DNA from: Ornithodoros turicata
Taxonomy: Eukaryota > Arthropoda > Arachnida > Ixodida > Argasidae
DNA: 64,000 nucleotides
Direction: 5' to 3'
Assembly: GCF_037126465.1 (NCBI RefSeq)
Contig: NC_088206.1
Coordinates: forward strand, 70,621,687 to 70,685,686
The notes below the pieces were generated by a model. The model saw nothing but the letters and a program-made list of their open reading frames with translations, had not been told where the DNA came from and did no database searches. Position numbers and translations under genes: made by a program. Each line of letters begins with the position of its first letter. Position 1 is the first letter of the stretch. Of this stretch, positions 48,301 to 60,200 are shown piece after piece.

Positions 48301-51300
48301 ACCTACCCGAAAACATCCGGGTCGCGTGGCACACTCATAAGCGTGCATTAAAATAAAGTTTGATAACATTGCTAAACATTAGTTCCATGTTAAGACAAAT
48401 TTTTATTTTAAAAAAAAATCACCCGAATTCCTGACGACAGAATATGCCGTAACGGGATTTAACCCGAATACACCCGAATTTTCGAATGAAAAATATCACC
48501 CGATATTTACCCCCGAATTTGGCCAAAAATAAAACCCGAAAAAGTCAGGCCCTATCCATTCACTGCGAGTATAAATTTTGCCAAATTAACTGTGTGTAAA
48601 AAAAAAAAAAAGAAAAAAAAGAGAAAAAGTCACATGCAAGTAGGACAACGGTACCTTGTCGTGCTCAGGATTACTCAGGATGTCCCTAATCCTTGTCTCG
48701 GAGAGCCTGAAATGTTGAGGTGTAATTAGAACTCATAACCCCCAACGTATTCCTACCAGGAGTCGGATCGTCACACGCTGTCGTCTGCAAATGACTTACA
48801 GCTTTGCAGCATCCACTAGTTCTTGAGATGGTACAAAGTAGCGTTCGACCTCGCGTTTCGGCCTCCCGTGCGCCTTCTGGAACTCTTTGATGTGTCGAAC
48901 GATGACCTGCGTCTCTTTCACTCCCAGACGCACCGCCTTTTGGAAGTCCTGTAGGAGCACATTTTCCGCGGACGCCTCTAACATCACTGGAAGACAGGAA
49001 ACAACAATCTTGAAAGGAAGTCTCACGGTAAAAAATGGCAATAAAAAAAGCCCATTCTTACAAGGAGGAAAAATACGAGAGGCCACTTTATATTAGAGAA
49101 CGGCAATGCAAAGGATCATTTTGTGCACAGCAAAATGCAACGACAATAAAATATGATAAATTCATAACACAAAAGACCATTTGCCAAATTGGCAATGCTT
49201 GTTCATTTTCCATTCCTCTGAGCAGAAGAGGTGTGTCGTAACTCTTTTAAGTATTTGTTTTTGGACAACGGCTTCATTCAAAAGGCCCAGCACGTGCTGT
49301 CCGCCCGGGAGTCGCTGTAAAGCGAGCTTCACCGAAAGCATGCGTGCGTTAGGTGAAGCCGACTTGCGGAATTGATGACGGCGGTGCCTCTGTCAGTGTA
49401 CAGTGACGAAATGTCGCTTCAGGAAATAGAAGCTGATGTTATCAGGCAGAGCTGGAAGCGCGTTAGGAAAGCATTGACAAATTTTTCCAGCCTACTCTTG
49501 CTTAGTAAAGCAGTAAAGTTTATTTTGAAGTGAAATTAGCTTTTTCAGACTGCTCGATTATTCAGGCTATTTCGGACTTATCTTTTCGTACCCGCCGAGA
49601 CCGAAAAATTGGACAGCAACTGTCTTCAGTAACTTATGACCTTTACGGCGACTGTATTCAGTAACTTATGACCTTTACGGCGACTGTATTGGAGTAACTT
49701 ATGACCTTTACGGCGACTGTACTCAGTAACTTATGGCCTTTCTAGAGCTGAGAGGTTCCCAGAAGGTGTGCCAATCAAACACCTTCTTCTCGCGCTACAC
49801 GTCAACTGAGATCACTGTTCTTGCAAAAGGGCCAGACGCTATGAAAAAAACTATGGAGGTGGCTTTCACTGCCCCTTTAACCCGGATCGGGAAGCAAGAT
49901 ACTCACCAACCTGGTTAAGCTCAACGCCAGCCACGATGAGGTTGAGCGTGCTCTGCGTCATCTGCCTCCGCGTCGGGTTGATGACGGGATCGCCGTCAAC
50001 GAGGCCGACACGGACTGCTCCGACGGGGCCTTTCCACGGCACGTCGGACAGCGCGAGGGCCGCGGAAGCTGGAACGAAGTTTTTTTTCCTTTTAAAAAAC
50101 GACACAGTTGTTAATTTTTTTAATTGCAGGGTATTTGTTCCTTTAAGTGTAATTGATACGAGCAAGCAAGACAGTGTTGCAAAGAATGAACGCACATGTG
50201 CTTGTTGAAGCGAAAATGTGTAATTTTAGGCATACATATATTAATAAATGCAATAACCAAATGCGACCATGTTTGGTGACAAGTGTTACATGATGATTGT
50301 GTGTGAATACAAATCTGTATTTTATTAAAGGCTCTCGCAAAATTAAAATGCAGGAAATGTACAAAATATGCAATAGCATACCTAAATAAATGGCCTAAGA
50401 AATAAATAAATCAAATAGCTAAATAATGTTTGGCAACGTGCAGCACAAGGTTGCTTGCAGGCCTGCTTTGCCAGCATTTGGTGTTATATGTAGGAGAGAG
50501 TTCAGTGCAGTTTTGCATAACTTTCAAAGTCGCATTATTTTTAAAAATTTCTCCAAAGCTTTGACAACTAATGACTTTTCATTATGTGTCTTGCACATGT
50601 GTGGGTCTAGTTACAATGAGGTTTAAGTTACAATACAACATACAAATCCTTACCCGCATTTATACTGACTATGTCAGGATCATTGATGCCATCAACTGCA
50701 AGCAGGTTGCAAACCAACTGTAAGAAAAGAATCATGTGTGTGCCTGCACTGTATGCTTCTTTTTCAAAAAGAGGGACAAAAATGACAACAAATTTATCAT
50801 TCCCATTTCTGTTACCTGGGTCTCATAAAAGTAACCCGGCGGAAACAGTGGCCGCAGAGACCTGTCTAAGAAGAAACGAAAGACGTTCGCATCAATCAAA
50901 ACAGTCACGCAGACCGGTGACATCAAGTTATTAAATGTCTACCACGTCGCATACCTATGACACGGCCCGTAAGAATTTCTTTCTCCGTGGGTCCAAGTTC
51001 ACGGCGTAAAAAATTTGTGGGAATCCGACCGGCAGCTGCCGCTTTCTGCCTGTAGTCCACCTGAGGTGCAGCAGAAAAAAAACAACTCGTAGTTAAAAGC
51101 GATAGTCTGACCATCATGCGAAATAAACCCGTAGGTTGCTAGAACAGTTTCCAATCACTTCATTTCATTAAAGGGACGACTTTATGGGGCCAACCAACGT
51201 CAACAGCGGTGTAGGTCCGTCCGTAACAGTTGTGGAGAGGGTGAAGGGCCCAAAGATTAAGATCGCAATTTGACAATATAAAGCTGCGGCATTAAAACAC

Positions 51301-52843
51301 GTTTGGCAGAATGCCAAAACATGCAGATGACTTTTTTTGCCTTTAAATTGTCTTTAGACAAGATAAACTGACTACAACCAGTATGCTTGCGGTTAGTTTT
51401 TTGTTATTTTGTCCCCTTAGGTGTAGTTTCTTTTGCGGGACTGCTGGGTTCAAGAAATTGAGAAGGCATTCAGAAAATAAATAATGCAAAAAATGGAGGC
51501 GGATCACATAGCAAATTAGAAACTATAAGCATTTTGAGAAAGTGTACCCAAGAGTATCTTCTACGTGTATGTGTGTGATGACAACCGGTTACAAAAAGAT
51601 TCATCACTTTTGGAGGAATTATGTCAAGGACTTGTCTCTCGAACAATATTTCTTTCTACCTTTCTCTATCCAATATATCTTTATCTTATCTAATCTTTAT
51701 CTAATATATCTTTCTTTCAATATTTCAGGTAAAAATGGCTAATTTCAGCTGTCACTTTTTTTTTCCTTCTACTCTGGAGTCTTGATACGGAACTTCATGT
51801 CTCACTGCTTAATGCTTTGCCCATAAAGCACAATTATTATGGGACATTTTTCTTACGCCACGATCACCGCTACTTACCACGAGTGGTAGGAATGATGCAG
51901 ACGTCGGCCTTGTTTTACTAACGACAGTCACCATAACGGAAGTATCACCCAGTTGTGCGACTGCACTGCCATCTGCGAACTTTGCCAGCCGGCCGGTTGC
52001 GAGTCGCAGACATTGGCTGGAACGTGAAACAAATCACATAAAAGCATTTTTAAAGCACTTTCAAGTTCACGTGCTAATGTACATAAGTTGTACGTGACAC
52101 ATTATAATGTAGCTTCTGTAGGGAATCCTAACAAAACGTGGCTGGTGACAAAATAAAACTGCTACGTTTCAGGTGTGTATTACGCATTTAAATATAGTAG
52201 GAAATGTTTGCAGACGAACATTTCTAAATATAGAAATCACAAAATCAACTCTCTTACGTCAAGTCAACATCAAGTACACAATCAGCTACCTACATCTTTG
52301 CGTGAGAACCAAGGAAAAAGCAACAACAAAGCATGTGGGCATCAACTACACCGGTTAACTGTGCATGTCACAGTGACTGGAGCTGTCTCAACCAAAATGG
52401 CTTTAATGTTAACACAAAACAAACAAAAAAATTAGTACCGAATGACTGATACCGGGTACAGAATTCACCGGCATTGCGCGTACACGCGGGTGAACCTGAT
52501 AGTACAGACTAGCAACGTGAATTTTAAGATTCACAAACAGCAGAACACGTAAATTGATACTTTCTGCAGCGCATTAGCACGCATTTAAGACTTCCAGCAT
52601 TTTGCTTGCTTATTAAATCAATCGTTTTAGTAGGAGTCCAAATAAGATTTCCACTTACTCATTGGATAGCACAACTTCGGTCTCATGCTCGCCAATTCCC
52701 CGAGACGAATGAACCCGCCTCGCGATCACACGGTGAAATCTACAGCCGCTGAATTTGGTCCGAATGGGAAAACGGTGGCCGCCGCATCGCTGTAAAGGGA
52801 AATGGGAAGAAACGTGTTTGAAGCACGAATATGAGAATCTCAT
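42383..52843 (-). CDS. PNPT1: Mitochondrial polyribonucleotide nucleotidyltransferase (PNPase), 23 exons
   Basis: Minus-strand exons: 52843-52659, 52016-51878, 51060-50955, 50865-50816, 50717-50654, 50068-49907, 48986-48800, 48706-48655, 47245-47188, 47092-46996, 46804-46702, 46504-46434, 45955-45919, 45818-45662, 44703-44540, 44254-44183, 44058-43995, 43841-43758, 43287-43204, 43074-42968, 42907-42852, 42726-42648, 42562-42383. All phases agree; 785 aa against 783 in human. The enzyme degrades RNA 3' to 5' by phosphorolysis in mitochondria. Domains: Arg-rich acid-poor presequence (1-50), RNase PH 1 (62-200, [16 protein letters not shown]), helical linker, RNase PH 2 (365-560), KH (620-680, [10 protein letters not shown]), S1 (690-765). 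Active-site pieces are intact: [11 protein letters not shown] at 454, GSSSMAS at 490, GDMDF at 551. The frame is open upstream to an ATG at 53119, and an acceptor-like TTTCCCTTTACAG lies inside exon 1 (52790-52802), so the exact start is open. It is divergent from HAP2. Confidence 0.93.
43327..43670. repeat. 172-bp tandem duplication in a PNPT1 intron
   Basis: GGAATATGACAACTAT and the following blocks (CAATCATATAATAACTACAT, GTCTATTATGACTAC) occur at 43327 and again at 43499, a period of about 172 bp. The copies have diverged by scattered substitutions and small indels, so this is an old duplication. Confidence 0.8.
45216..45551. mobile_element. hAT-type MITE, copy C (PNPT1 intron)
   Basis: Ends TGGAGCCTGAAGTTTTCGGG and CCTAAAACTTCAGGCTCTA. 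Flanked by the exact octamer TGCATAAG (45208-45215 and 45552-45559). Interior blocks match copies B and D. Confidence 0.9.
45975..46150 (-). mobile_element. Probable LINE 3' end (minus)
   Basis: On the minus strand it ends in GGAAAATAAAGAATTGAATTGAATTGAA, a polyadenylation-like motif plus a short tandem tail typical of LINE 3' termini. It is preceded by CTGACCTCCCCACCAACTTG. No coding remnant is visible. Confidence 0.4.
47393..47877. mobile_element. hAT-type MITE, copy D, with triplicated left end
   Basis: Ends TAGAGCATGAAGTTTTTGGG and CCTAAAACTTCAGGCTCTA. The left terminal segment (GGCATTAGTACTAGAGCA...GTAAAAATCTGGTAACATG) is repeated about three times, making this copy longer (485 bp) than its relatives. 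The flanking octamers GTTAGTAC and GGTATTAC match at 6 of 8 positions. Confidence 0.8.
48216..48554. mobile_element. hAT-type MITE, copy E (PNPT1 intron)
   Basis: Ends TAGGGCCTGACTTTTTAGGG and CGAAAAAGTCAGGCCCTA. Flanked by the exact octamer TCCATTCA (48208-48215 and 48555-48562). The TIR sequence is intermediate between copy A and copies B-D, which ties them into one superfamily. Confidence 0.9.
49628..49742 (+). repeat. 32-bp minisatellite, about 4 copies
   Basis: Units of AGTAACTTATGACCTTTACGGCGACTGTATTC-type start at 49628, 49660, 49693 and 49725. Lies in the PNPT1 intron between exons 6 and 7. Confidence 0.9.
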
Positions 52844-54209
52844 GTTCGCTTCAACGTTTTTGCGGTGGGCGCTTCCATGTGTTCCTTTCGAAATTACGCA
52901 AGGCTTGACACTGAGCGACGAAAGAGCACTCTCAGTCGGTAATGGCGCTAGTAGACGTACAACATTCTTCGGTTGCATAAGAGACCGTGCGACAAACTGG
53001 TGGCGCCGCGATGCGTCCTCCCTAGAAAGTACCTTGTGTGACAGCCGTCGGGTAGCGAGATTTGTGCTCTGTTTACATGTGAAAAGCGAGCGTCTTTTTT
53101 GCGTGAAACGCTGCTGCATACTGTATCACCGTGAGATGCCCGGCAACTTTATTTCAGTGGCGATATTGCTCCCGGTAATTTGGTTGACGAGCCTCATAGT
53201 GAGAACGGAAATTCTATGTCGTCCAAAAAGTTTAGTATTTACGCACCGACCATCTCATAACGGTCGTGCCGCAAGCCCGGTAAAAAAAAAACAAAACAAA
53301 AAAAAAACAAAAAAACTCATGTCAATGGTGCTGCATATTTGTGGTCTACACCTCTTTGTATAATTTCTTCTATGAGGATCTCTTTAGCGTTATTGTTTCT
53401 GAAGATATTGGAAACACTGAAACACAAGTTCAGATATTTGTTGTGACCACACGTGTTTATTTGTATGGATAAAGCGACCACACGATGTAGGTTTCAGTGA
53501 CGAAGCTATGTGCGCAGTAATGTACCAAAAGGACGAACATTATGAGACTGAGTCCAAAACATGATGTCACAAGTGGCAGAGGCCGACAGAGCAGCGCGCC
53601 CCCTTTAGGTGTTACATGCTACCTGACAACGGCGAGGTTTTGGCACATAAGGGGAATAATTACTCTTTTTTTTACATTTTACTGCATTGCTTTTTCTACT
53701 CCAATATATATTTTGTAATTTTTGAAATAGAGAGCAAAAAATGTCAGTGTTGAGTGCCTCTGCATCAGCAGTGTCGCAGTGGCACTTTTGTGGCGACGCA
53801 AGACCCCTCTTCCCATGTTTTATTCCGAATAATTAATACGGAATTCTCGGAGCATATAGTAGTAGCCCGGCATACACATAGCAAGAAGAGGAACTAGCAG
53901 ACGACAATGGGAACGCAGACAGAGGAGAAGAAGAGGAAGAAGGCCTTCAGAAAGCAGAAGCGAAGTTGCAGACGATGTGGTGTGCGTCGCGCCGTCGTCC
54001 GGCTGACCACATTAGTTCGGGATCTTTATGAGCTGTACCCATGAACGTTGACCCGCGCAAGACCTATCATCGAAGCTACTTACATGCTCATGACATGCGA
54101 AACACCTGAAGCCCCGACACTTCCGGTTCATGAGCTCCATGGTTGACACTAACAAGTCGCCTAGCATAGAAGATCAGAAGTTGTCGGTATGTCGGTGACG
54201 CACTAGGGC
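52844..54209. promoter_or_regulatory. Divergent intergenic region between PNPT1 and HAP2
   Basis: The two genes are transcribed away from each other and their ATGs are 1.37 kb apart, so both promoters should lie here. No TATA or initiator can be assigned by eye. The left 280 bp keep the PNPT1 reading frame open. An A-rich tract (53281-53317) and a region around 53.9-54.2 kb with higher GC are the visible landmarks. Confidence 0.45.
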
Positions 54210-57200
54210 ATGTACGGGATGAGGTCGGCTACGAGGCTGTGGGTTGTGATATCGATCCTAGTAACCGTGAGGGGTGCGATGGATGTCAGTATGAAAGCTC
54301 TCATAGTGCCATGTGACACCGACGTCTACCAGCCGCCGGAAATACATAAGAGCCTTACGAAATGCCAGAGGAAGATTCAAGTGTTGCTCTTAATCAACAA
54401 CACAGGCAAGGTGAGCGTCCGTCGCAGTAGCACAACATTGCCCCCCTCTCAAAGTACGTAATAAAAAAAAGTATTTATTTTGTTTTGTATTATAAATCAG
54501 CCTTCCTCAAAGACTTAATACACAAAGCTAATGCATTTTTAAACTCTTTCTTTCCAAAAACGTCAGTAGAGCGGAATCGTCTTCCTGGCAAACTCACTGC
54601 TATCACTGACACCGCTCATTGACGCCGCTTTGTGTTCATATCCACTGTGTCTCATTACAGCAATGTATAGCACATGATATATAAACAACTATATACTGTG
54701 CTGTCGTATATAATGTATGTTTATTATTATGCACTCCCCTGTAGCCTGTTTTCGCTTGCAAAACCACTCCCCTCTTCAATGCAATAAGCCCTGAGGGCAA
54801 TTAAAATAAATAAATAAATACTCACTCGACGACTCGGTCAAGCTCAATCAGTCTCAGTCAAGGCTCAAGACTCGCTCAAATACTCAATATATGCTGTACG
54901 CGCTTCCCCGAATTTTTTGGGAAAACCCCACAGAACTTGATAGTTTCGGATTCTCCTAGTGTATAAGCTACGTCATTGACAGATCTGACGTCCGTCACCC
55001 AACAATGGCGGGCAGACCTTCCCGGTTTCCGCTCTCCGCCACACCTTGGAAAACTGCCAGCAGCTGTGGTGAGAAGACGGAAATCGTCCCTGAAGGAGCA
55101 ATGTGGCCAGACGAGTGGCGGGATTACGCACACTATGACGTCATATTTCTCAAAACTAGAAATTAATTTTATGATACTTTCGTGTCACGTCGAGAAAGAA
55201 TATTTTGGGAGAATACAATGTGAGACACATCGATTGCTTTGACATTCTGAGCGCACGAGATTTGTTCCATAACGACATTTTTTTAGTGTTCCGTACCTGT
55301 TCAGTCGTAGCGGCATTGTACAAGATGATTCGTACAAATATTTTTGTTCTTAATTTTCGGTCTCGGGTAAGACGATGTCGTATTGCCGTTTGTTGGATCA
55401 CCTTGTTATCAATAATTTTGATCTGATTTATAATGAGATGCTCAACAAGACATCGGTTAGATAGGAATCTTCCTCAACAAGTCGATATGGTAGTATCTGT
55501 GTCTTTCAGGGATCCAAAGGGACCGGCTTCGTCCATGTCACCCGAGTGTATGAACCTGAGTTCGAGCGTACGTCTCGGCTCTTCAATACCATCGTGATAA
55601 GACTGCGGCGGGATAATCTCCTGCTGGCTTATCCGTTCAGATACCTCACGGTAAGATTACTTTGATATGTGGAAGGAAAGGGTACAACAAGTGGTATGGA
55701 TAGAAGAATAAGACACAAGAACGTAATATGGACTGCGCTATCGCAGGTTGATGCAGTGAAGTACCACAGTATAAAACATGTTGGTCTCGCATCATGATCA
55801 AGGCTAATCAACAGTCATATTGAGACTCCCACCAATCACAGTCACGCTTTCATCAGCCATAGCCGTAGCCATAGCCATAGAAACTAGGGCCGTGCAACTA
55901 TTCGCGTTTTTTTTTTCTTCTAATATCGAAGCGAATAATTATGTGTTCGATACGATTCGAATTCCGACTGCCAGTGGCTGTACGTACAGCTGATGACGGC
56001 CCGTTTCCATGGTTACGGTAGCCGAAAGCACGAAAGGTGATTGGCGGAGGCTTATTCGGTTCACGACCAGCCATTGGCGTTGATCAAGCTGAGCTTCTTT
56101 GGGCATTCTTCTGCCGAACTACTAACAAGCACTATACATCCTTTGCAGACGGTAAACGAAAAAATCTCTGAATCGTATAAAGTACGAACATCGTGCGACA
56201 TCGATATCTGCGGGCATCACACGGCCAGTCTGCTTCAGCCGAAGGTGAATGTTGTTCAAATATTTCATTTTGCAAACATTGAAGCCGTCGGTGTAATCAC
56301 GAACTTGATAAGAAACAGAATTATAATACTTCTGCAGGGATACTGTTGCAACTGTGAGCCAGGAAATAACTGCACTGTGCATTGCTTGAATTACAGCAAA
56401 TTTTGGTAAGCTTTTTTTTTTCTTCTTGCAAGGTCCGTATACTTTATTCAAAGAATCTTCGGTTGGCAAGCAAGCAATAGCAATTAATACGCGTCATGTC
56501 CGGAGATCAATTTTACGCCTTTAAAACAATGCATTTATTTTATAGTTCATATTCAAAAATTCGATAATGTTCAGAAATACTTCGTTATTTTTTATTCAGG
56601 TACTTCGTGTGTCTGCTCAGCCGGCCCGTTATCAAACAGAACTGGTACATTAAACTCTTTGTCGAAACTCAACACGCCGCCAAGAGATGGAACCAAGTCA
56701 TGCCTCCCAAGGAAGAACTCTCGCTCAGCGCTGAACAACCCGAAGATTCCGATCAACAAAACACGGTACAGTCCAAGCATTAAAAAATGAACAAATAAAC
56801 GCAAAAGTGTCTTGTACGTGGCTCAACTGTGACGTCACGGATGATAAGAGAGAAATTATTTTTTTAAAATTAAAAATTACACGGCGTTCGGTGAAAAATC
56901 GCGAGTTTCGAGAGAGCGCTCGAAATGAGCTCGTAAGCACCGCAGTGTCCCTCGTGAAAACGCACTTGTCTGTGATATTCAGCACGTGGAGGATCGATCC
57001 CCTATCGGCAGTGTCGCGCACGAGGGAGCTATACCAAAATCCACTCCGAGGGGAGGAGCTTTCGGCAGTGCGAGCATTGCAGCAGACGACGCCCAAGTGT
57101 ACCTCTCTCGATTGATGGCGCTGTGTAACTACACGGCCTCCCCTCGGAATGAATTTTGGTATAGCTCCTTCGCGCGCGACACCGCCGGTAGGGGACCGTT

Positions 57201-60200
57201 GGCCCACGAGCGTTAAAACTTCACTGCTAAAAATGTCTGAAAATGACAGACAAAAAGCACACAGGACACGGCACTGTAGTCTCAACGAAGTGACCTTAAT
57301 TACGAACCGTCTTTTCTTTAATATCTCACTCCTCATTGTCCACCCGACCAGTTAATTAACGAAAGTAATTTTATATTTTTGGAACTCCTTTTCCCTCTAA
57401 AGAGGCGTGCATTTTGTAAGAATAGTATATCCAGGGAATTTAGAGGGAAAGGGAGTTCCAAAAGGATAAAATTATTTCCGCTACCTGACTGGTTTGGTCC
57501 GCAATGGGGAATGAGGTGTTAAAAAAAAGCCGGTTCGTGATTAAAATCACTTTCTTCCAAGTACAGTGCCGTGTGTAGTGTTGTTTTTGTCCGTCATTTT
57601 TAGTATTTTTTTTTCTCTGTAGTTTTAGCTCTTATAACATGAATTGCTACCAACAAGCCCTAATCGCCACCGTTTTTCCATGAGCTGGAGTTTACAGACA
57701 AGTGTGTCGCAAGCAGTACTCCCGCAACGTGACAGCACGCAATCACATTGCTGGCGTCCTTGGTTGAATTCGACCGCGGAAACTTACATGTCACTACTGA
57801 GCCGCAAATGCTGATTGAGACACACAACAGTTGAAGCAAGGTCCCGTCTGAACTAACAAGTGTGCAATTTTCGAACTTTGGCTGCAGGAAATTGCACTCT
57901 ATGAATGATATCTAGTAACGATACGTTATGTCGACTTTATAGTATCTCCCTTAGGTGATTGCAAGTTTTCTGTCGGACAAAGCTTCCGAATCCGATCTGG
58001 TCCTGAAAAACTACAAGAAAGTACGAGTTCTAATTCCCTGTCCGACGCCAGGTGTCGCCGTTTCGCAGTTGCCGTCTGTCTACGCTGTAAGCCACGGTTG
58101 ATTTTTTAAACTCACATATCAATTAATGATAAGAAATAATATTAGTTTTGTGACATAATGGATCGTTCGCGGGTAAAATAACGTAGCCGTCGACTTTGCA
58201 GGAAGGATCCGATAATATCCTGCTTGTGCCGAGCAGCGTGCCAACATTCAAAGATATATCCGAATGCCTGAACGATACTACAACTTATAAAACGGGCAAT
58301 CATTGCCATCCTACGTACAACAAGTAAGCGCCTGTTACGTCACGCGTGACATGAAGCGCCACCTATGGGACGCAACTCTGTGTGAAAGGCACTGCAGTCA
58401 AGGAATATTCTAGGAACTCAAACGAAAGCTCGGAAGAATACTTGCCAGTAGCCAAGGTCGTGTTGAATACTACGAGGTGGTGGGTTCGAATCCTGTCACC
58501 GGCTGTGCTGTCTGAGGTTTTCCTTGGGTTTTCCGAAGACTTTCCAGCCGCATGTCGGCACAGTTCCCACTGAAGTCAGCCCAGGACGCATACTAATCCC
58601 CGTGGGCCCCACTCCTTCCTGCTGTCCTTTCTTTGTCTGTCCAAATCTGTACGTTGCTCATAGCCACGGTTGCTTCGCGGCGCTGACACGGAATAAATGC
58701 GCTGTGGACAGACGGAATGAAGGCAACGGAGAAAGGGGTCTTAGTATGCGTGCTGGGACGACTTCAGGAGGAGGACTTCTGACATCCTTCTGAAAGAGTC
58801 TGCTGCAGAATACAGGGAAGACCTCAGTCAGCAGGGCTGATTGTATAGGATACCCCACGAGTTGCCATGTCCGTCGCGGACGAGTTTTGAGAGAGAAATG
58901 GGAGCTCACGGCTGCGCGGGTCATGCTACGTCACACGGACCTGATGACGTCACGCCAGGAGATCGTGGCGGGCCTCCACGTTCACGCTGCACCGCTTCTC
59001 CGAAGTTTTTGAGGGTGTTTTTGAGAATGAAATTGACGCTGTGTCGAGACACCGTCCAGGTAAAATATTTAGTATAGTGGCTGTTGATTGGTTTCTTTAT
59101 TAATCAGGCACGATTTCAAACAGTATTAAGTGTCATTTCATTGCTTCTTTAACACCGTATATAATGAGTGAAAGATTTGTTCCTGACTTACCAGTTATTT
59201 TCGCCACTACAGGTGCTTCGAAGAACAACCGCAAGATATATTTGTGAGAGAGGAGGTGAGGATCATTCACGTTCTATACGACACTGCAGACAAAAAAAGA
59301 ACAAAGCTTAAATGGACGGTCGCATACAGAAACCCATCTGCGAAACACATACTACTATGTTTGGCATCGGCCGACGATCAACTTGGATAATTTTTTTCGT
59401 CCGAAAAGTGCTTAGATATTAAGTAAACGAATTTTAATGATCAACGCAGCTTCCACAGCCGCGGAGGCTCTAGCGACAACGATATCAGCGTGACGTCACT
59501 CCCTAACAGGAGGAGTGAGGGGGCCTCGCTCAGATGAGAAAGGCGCCGTCCAGACGCCAGCACAGCCGCAGCGTTCACTTTCTCAATGCCGTGCTCTGAT
59601 TGGTGGTGTAGGGAATGACGTTTTCGCCCTTTTCCAGAGAGGGAATTCCGGCATACTCTCAGCCTCCGGAGCCTGCTCTTGTCATGTGTTCCATCGAATA
59701 GCAGTCAAACTGCGCCAGTATTTCGCGCGGAATTCTCGGTCAGTGGTCAACGAGGAATAAAATGACACCATAGTTTCGGAATGTCGACTGGAAGGGATGC
59801 GACCGTTTCTTTAATTCTGTTTAATTTAATTTAATTCTGTAATGTGAGCTTATTTTCAGCGCCAAGACTTGCCCGAACTGCGCTTACTTTAGCGGTTTAA
59901 GGCTGAGTCACATTAGTGCGTTTACGGCTGCGCACAGCGTCTGAGGTCTACCTTCGTTCCAGAAGCATGTTCCGTTGCAATGATGCGCTGGCAGCGGATG
60001 CATACACGCAAGCGCAACCGTAAACGGTCCATTGTGAATTATCCTGTAGCGTTCTGCTCTTTAAAAAAGTGTGTACTTTAACTCATCTTCCTTGTCATAA
60101 CTCCTTTTCGGGGAGTACACCATATATATCACTCCCTTTTGAAGAACACAACTACTCCCAAAAAAGGAGTCTCCTCACTCCCTTCAGGGAGTGAGGATAC

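Noticed and set aside
52755..53363. Longest open frame of the window (202 codons, plus strand)
   Set aside because: It lies antisense to PNPT1 exon 1 and its upstream open frame, has no recognisable domain, and ends in a lysine-rich low-complexity stretch. Treated as a shadow.
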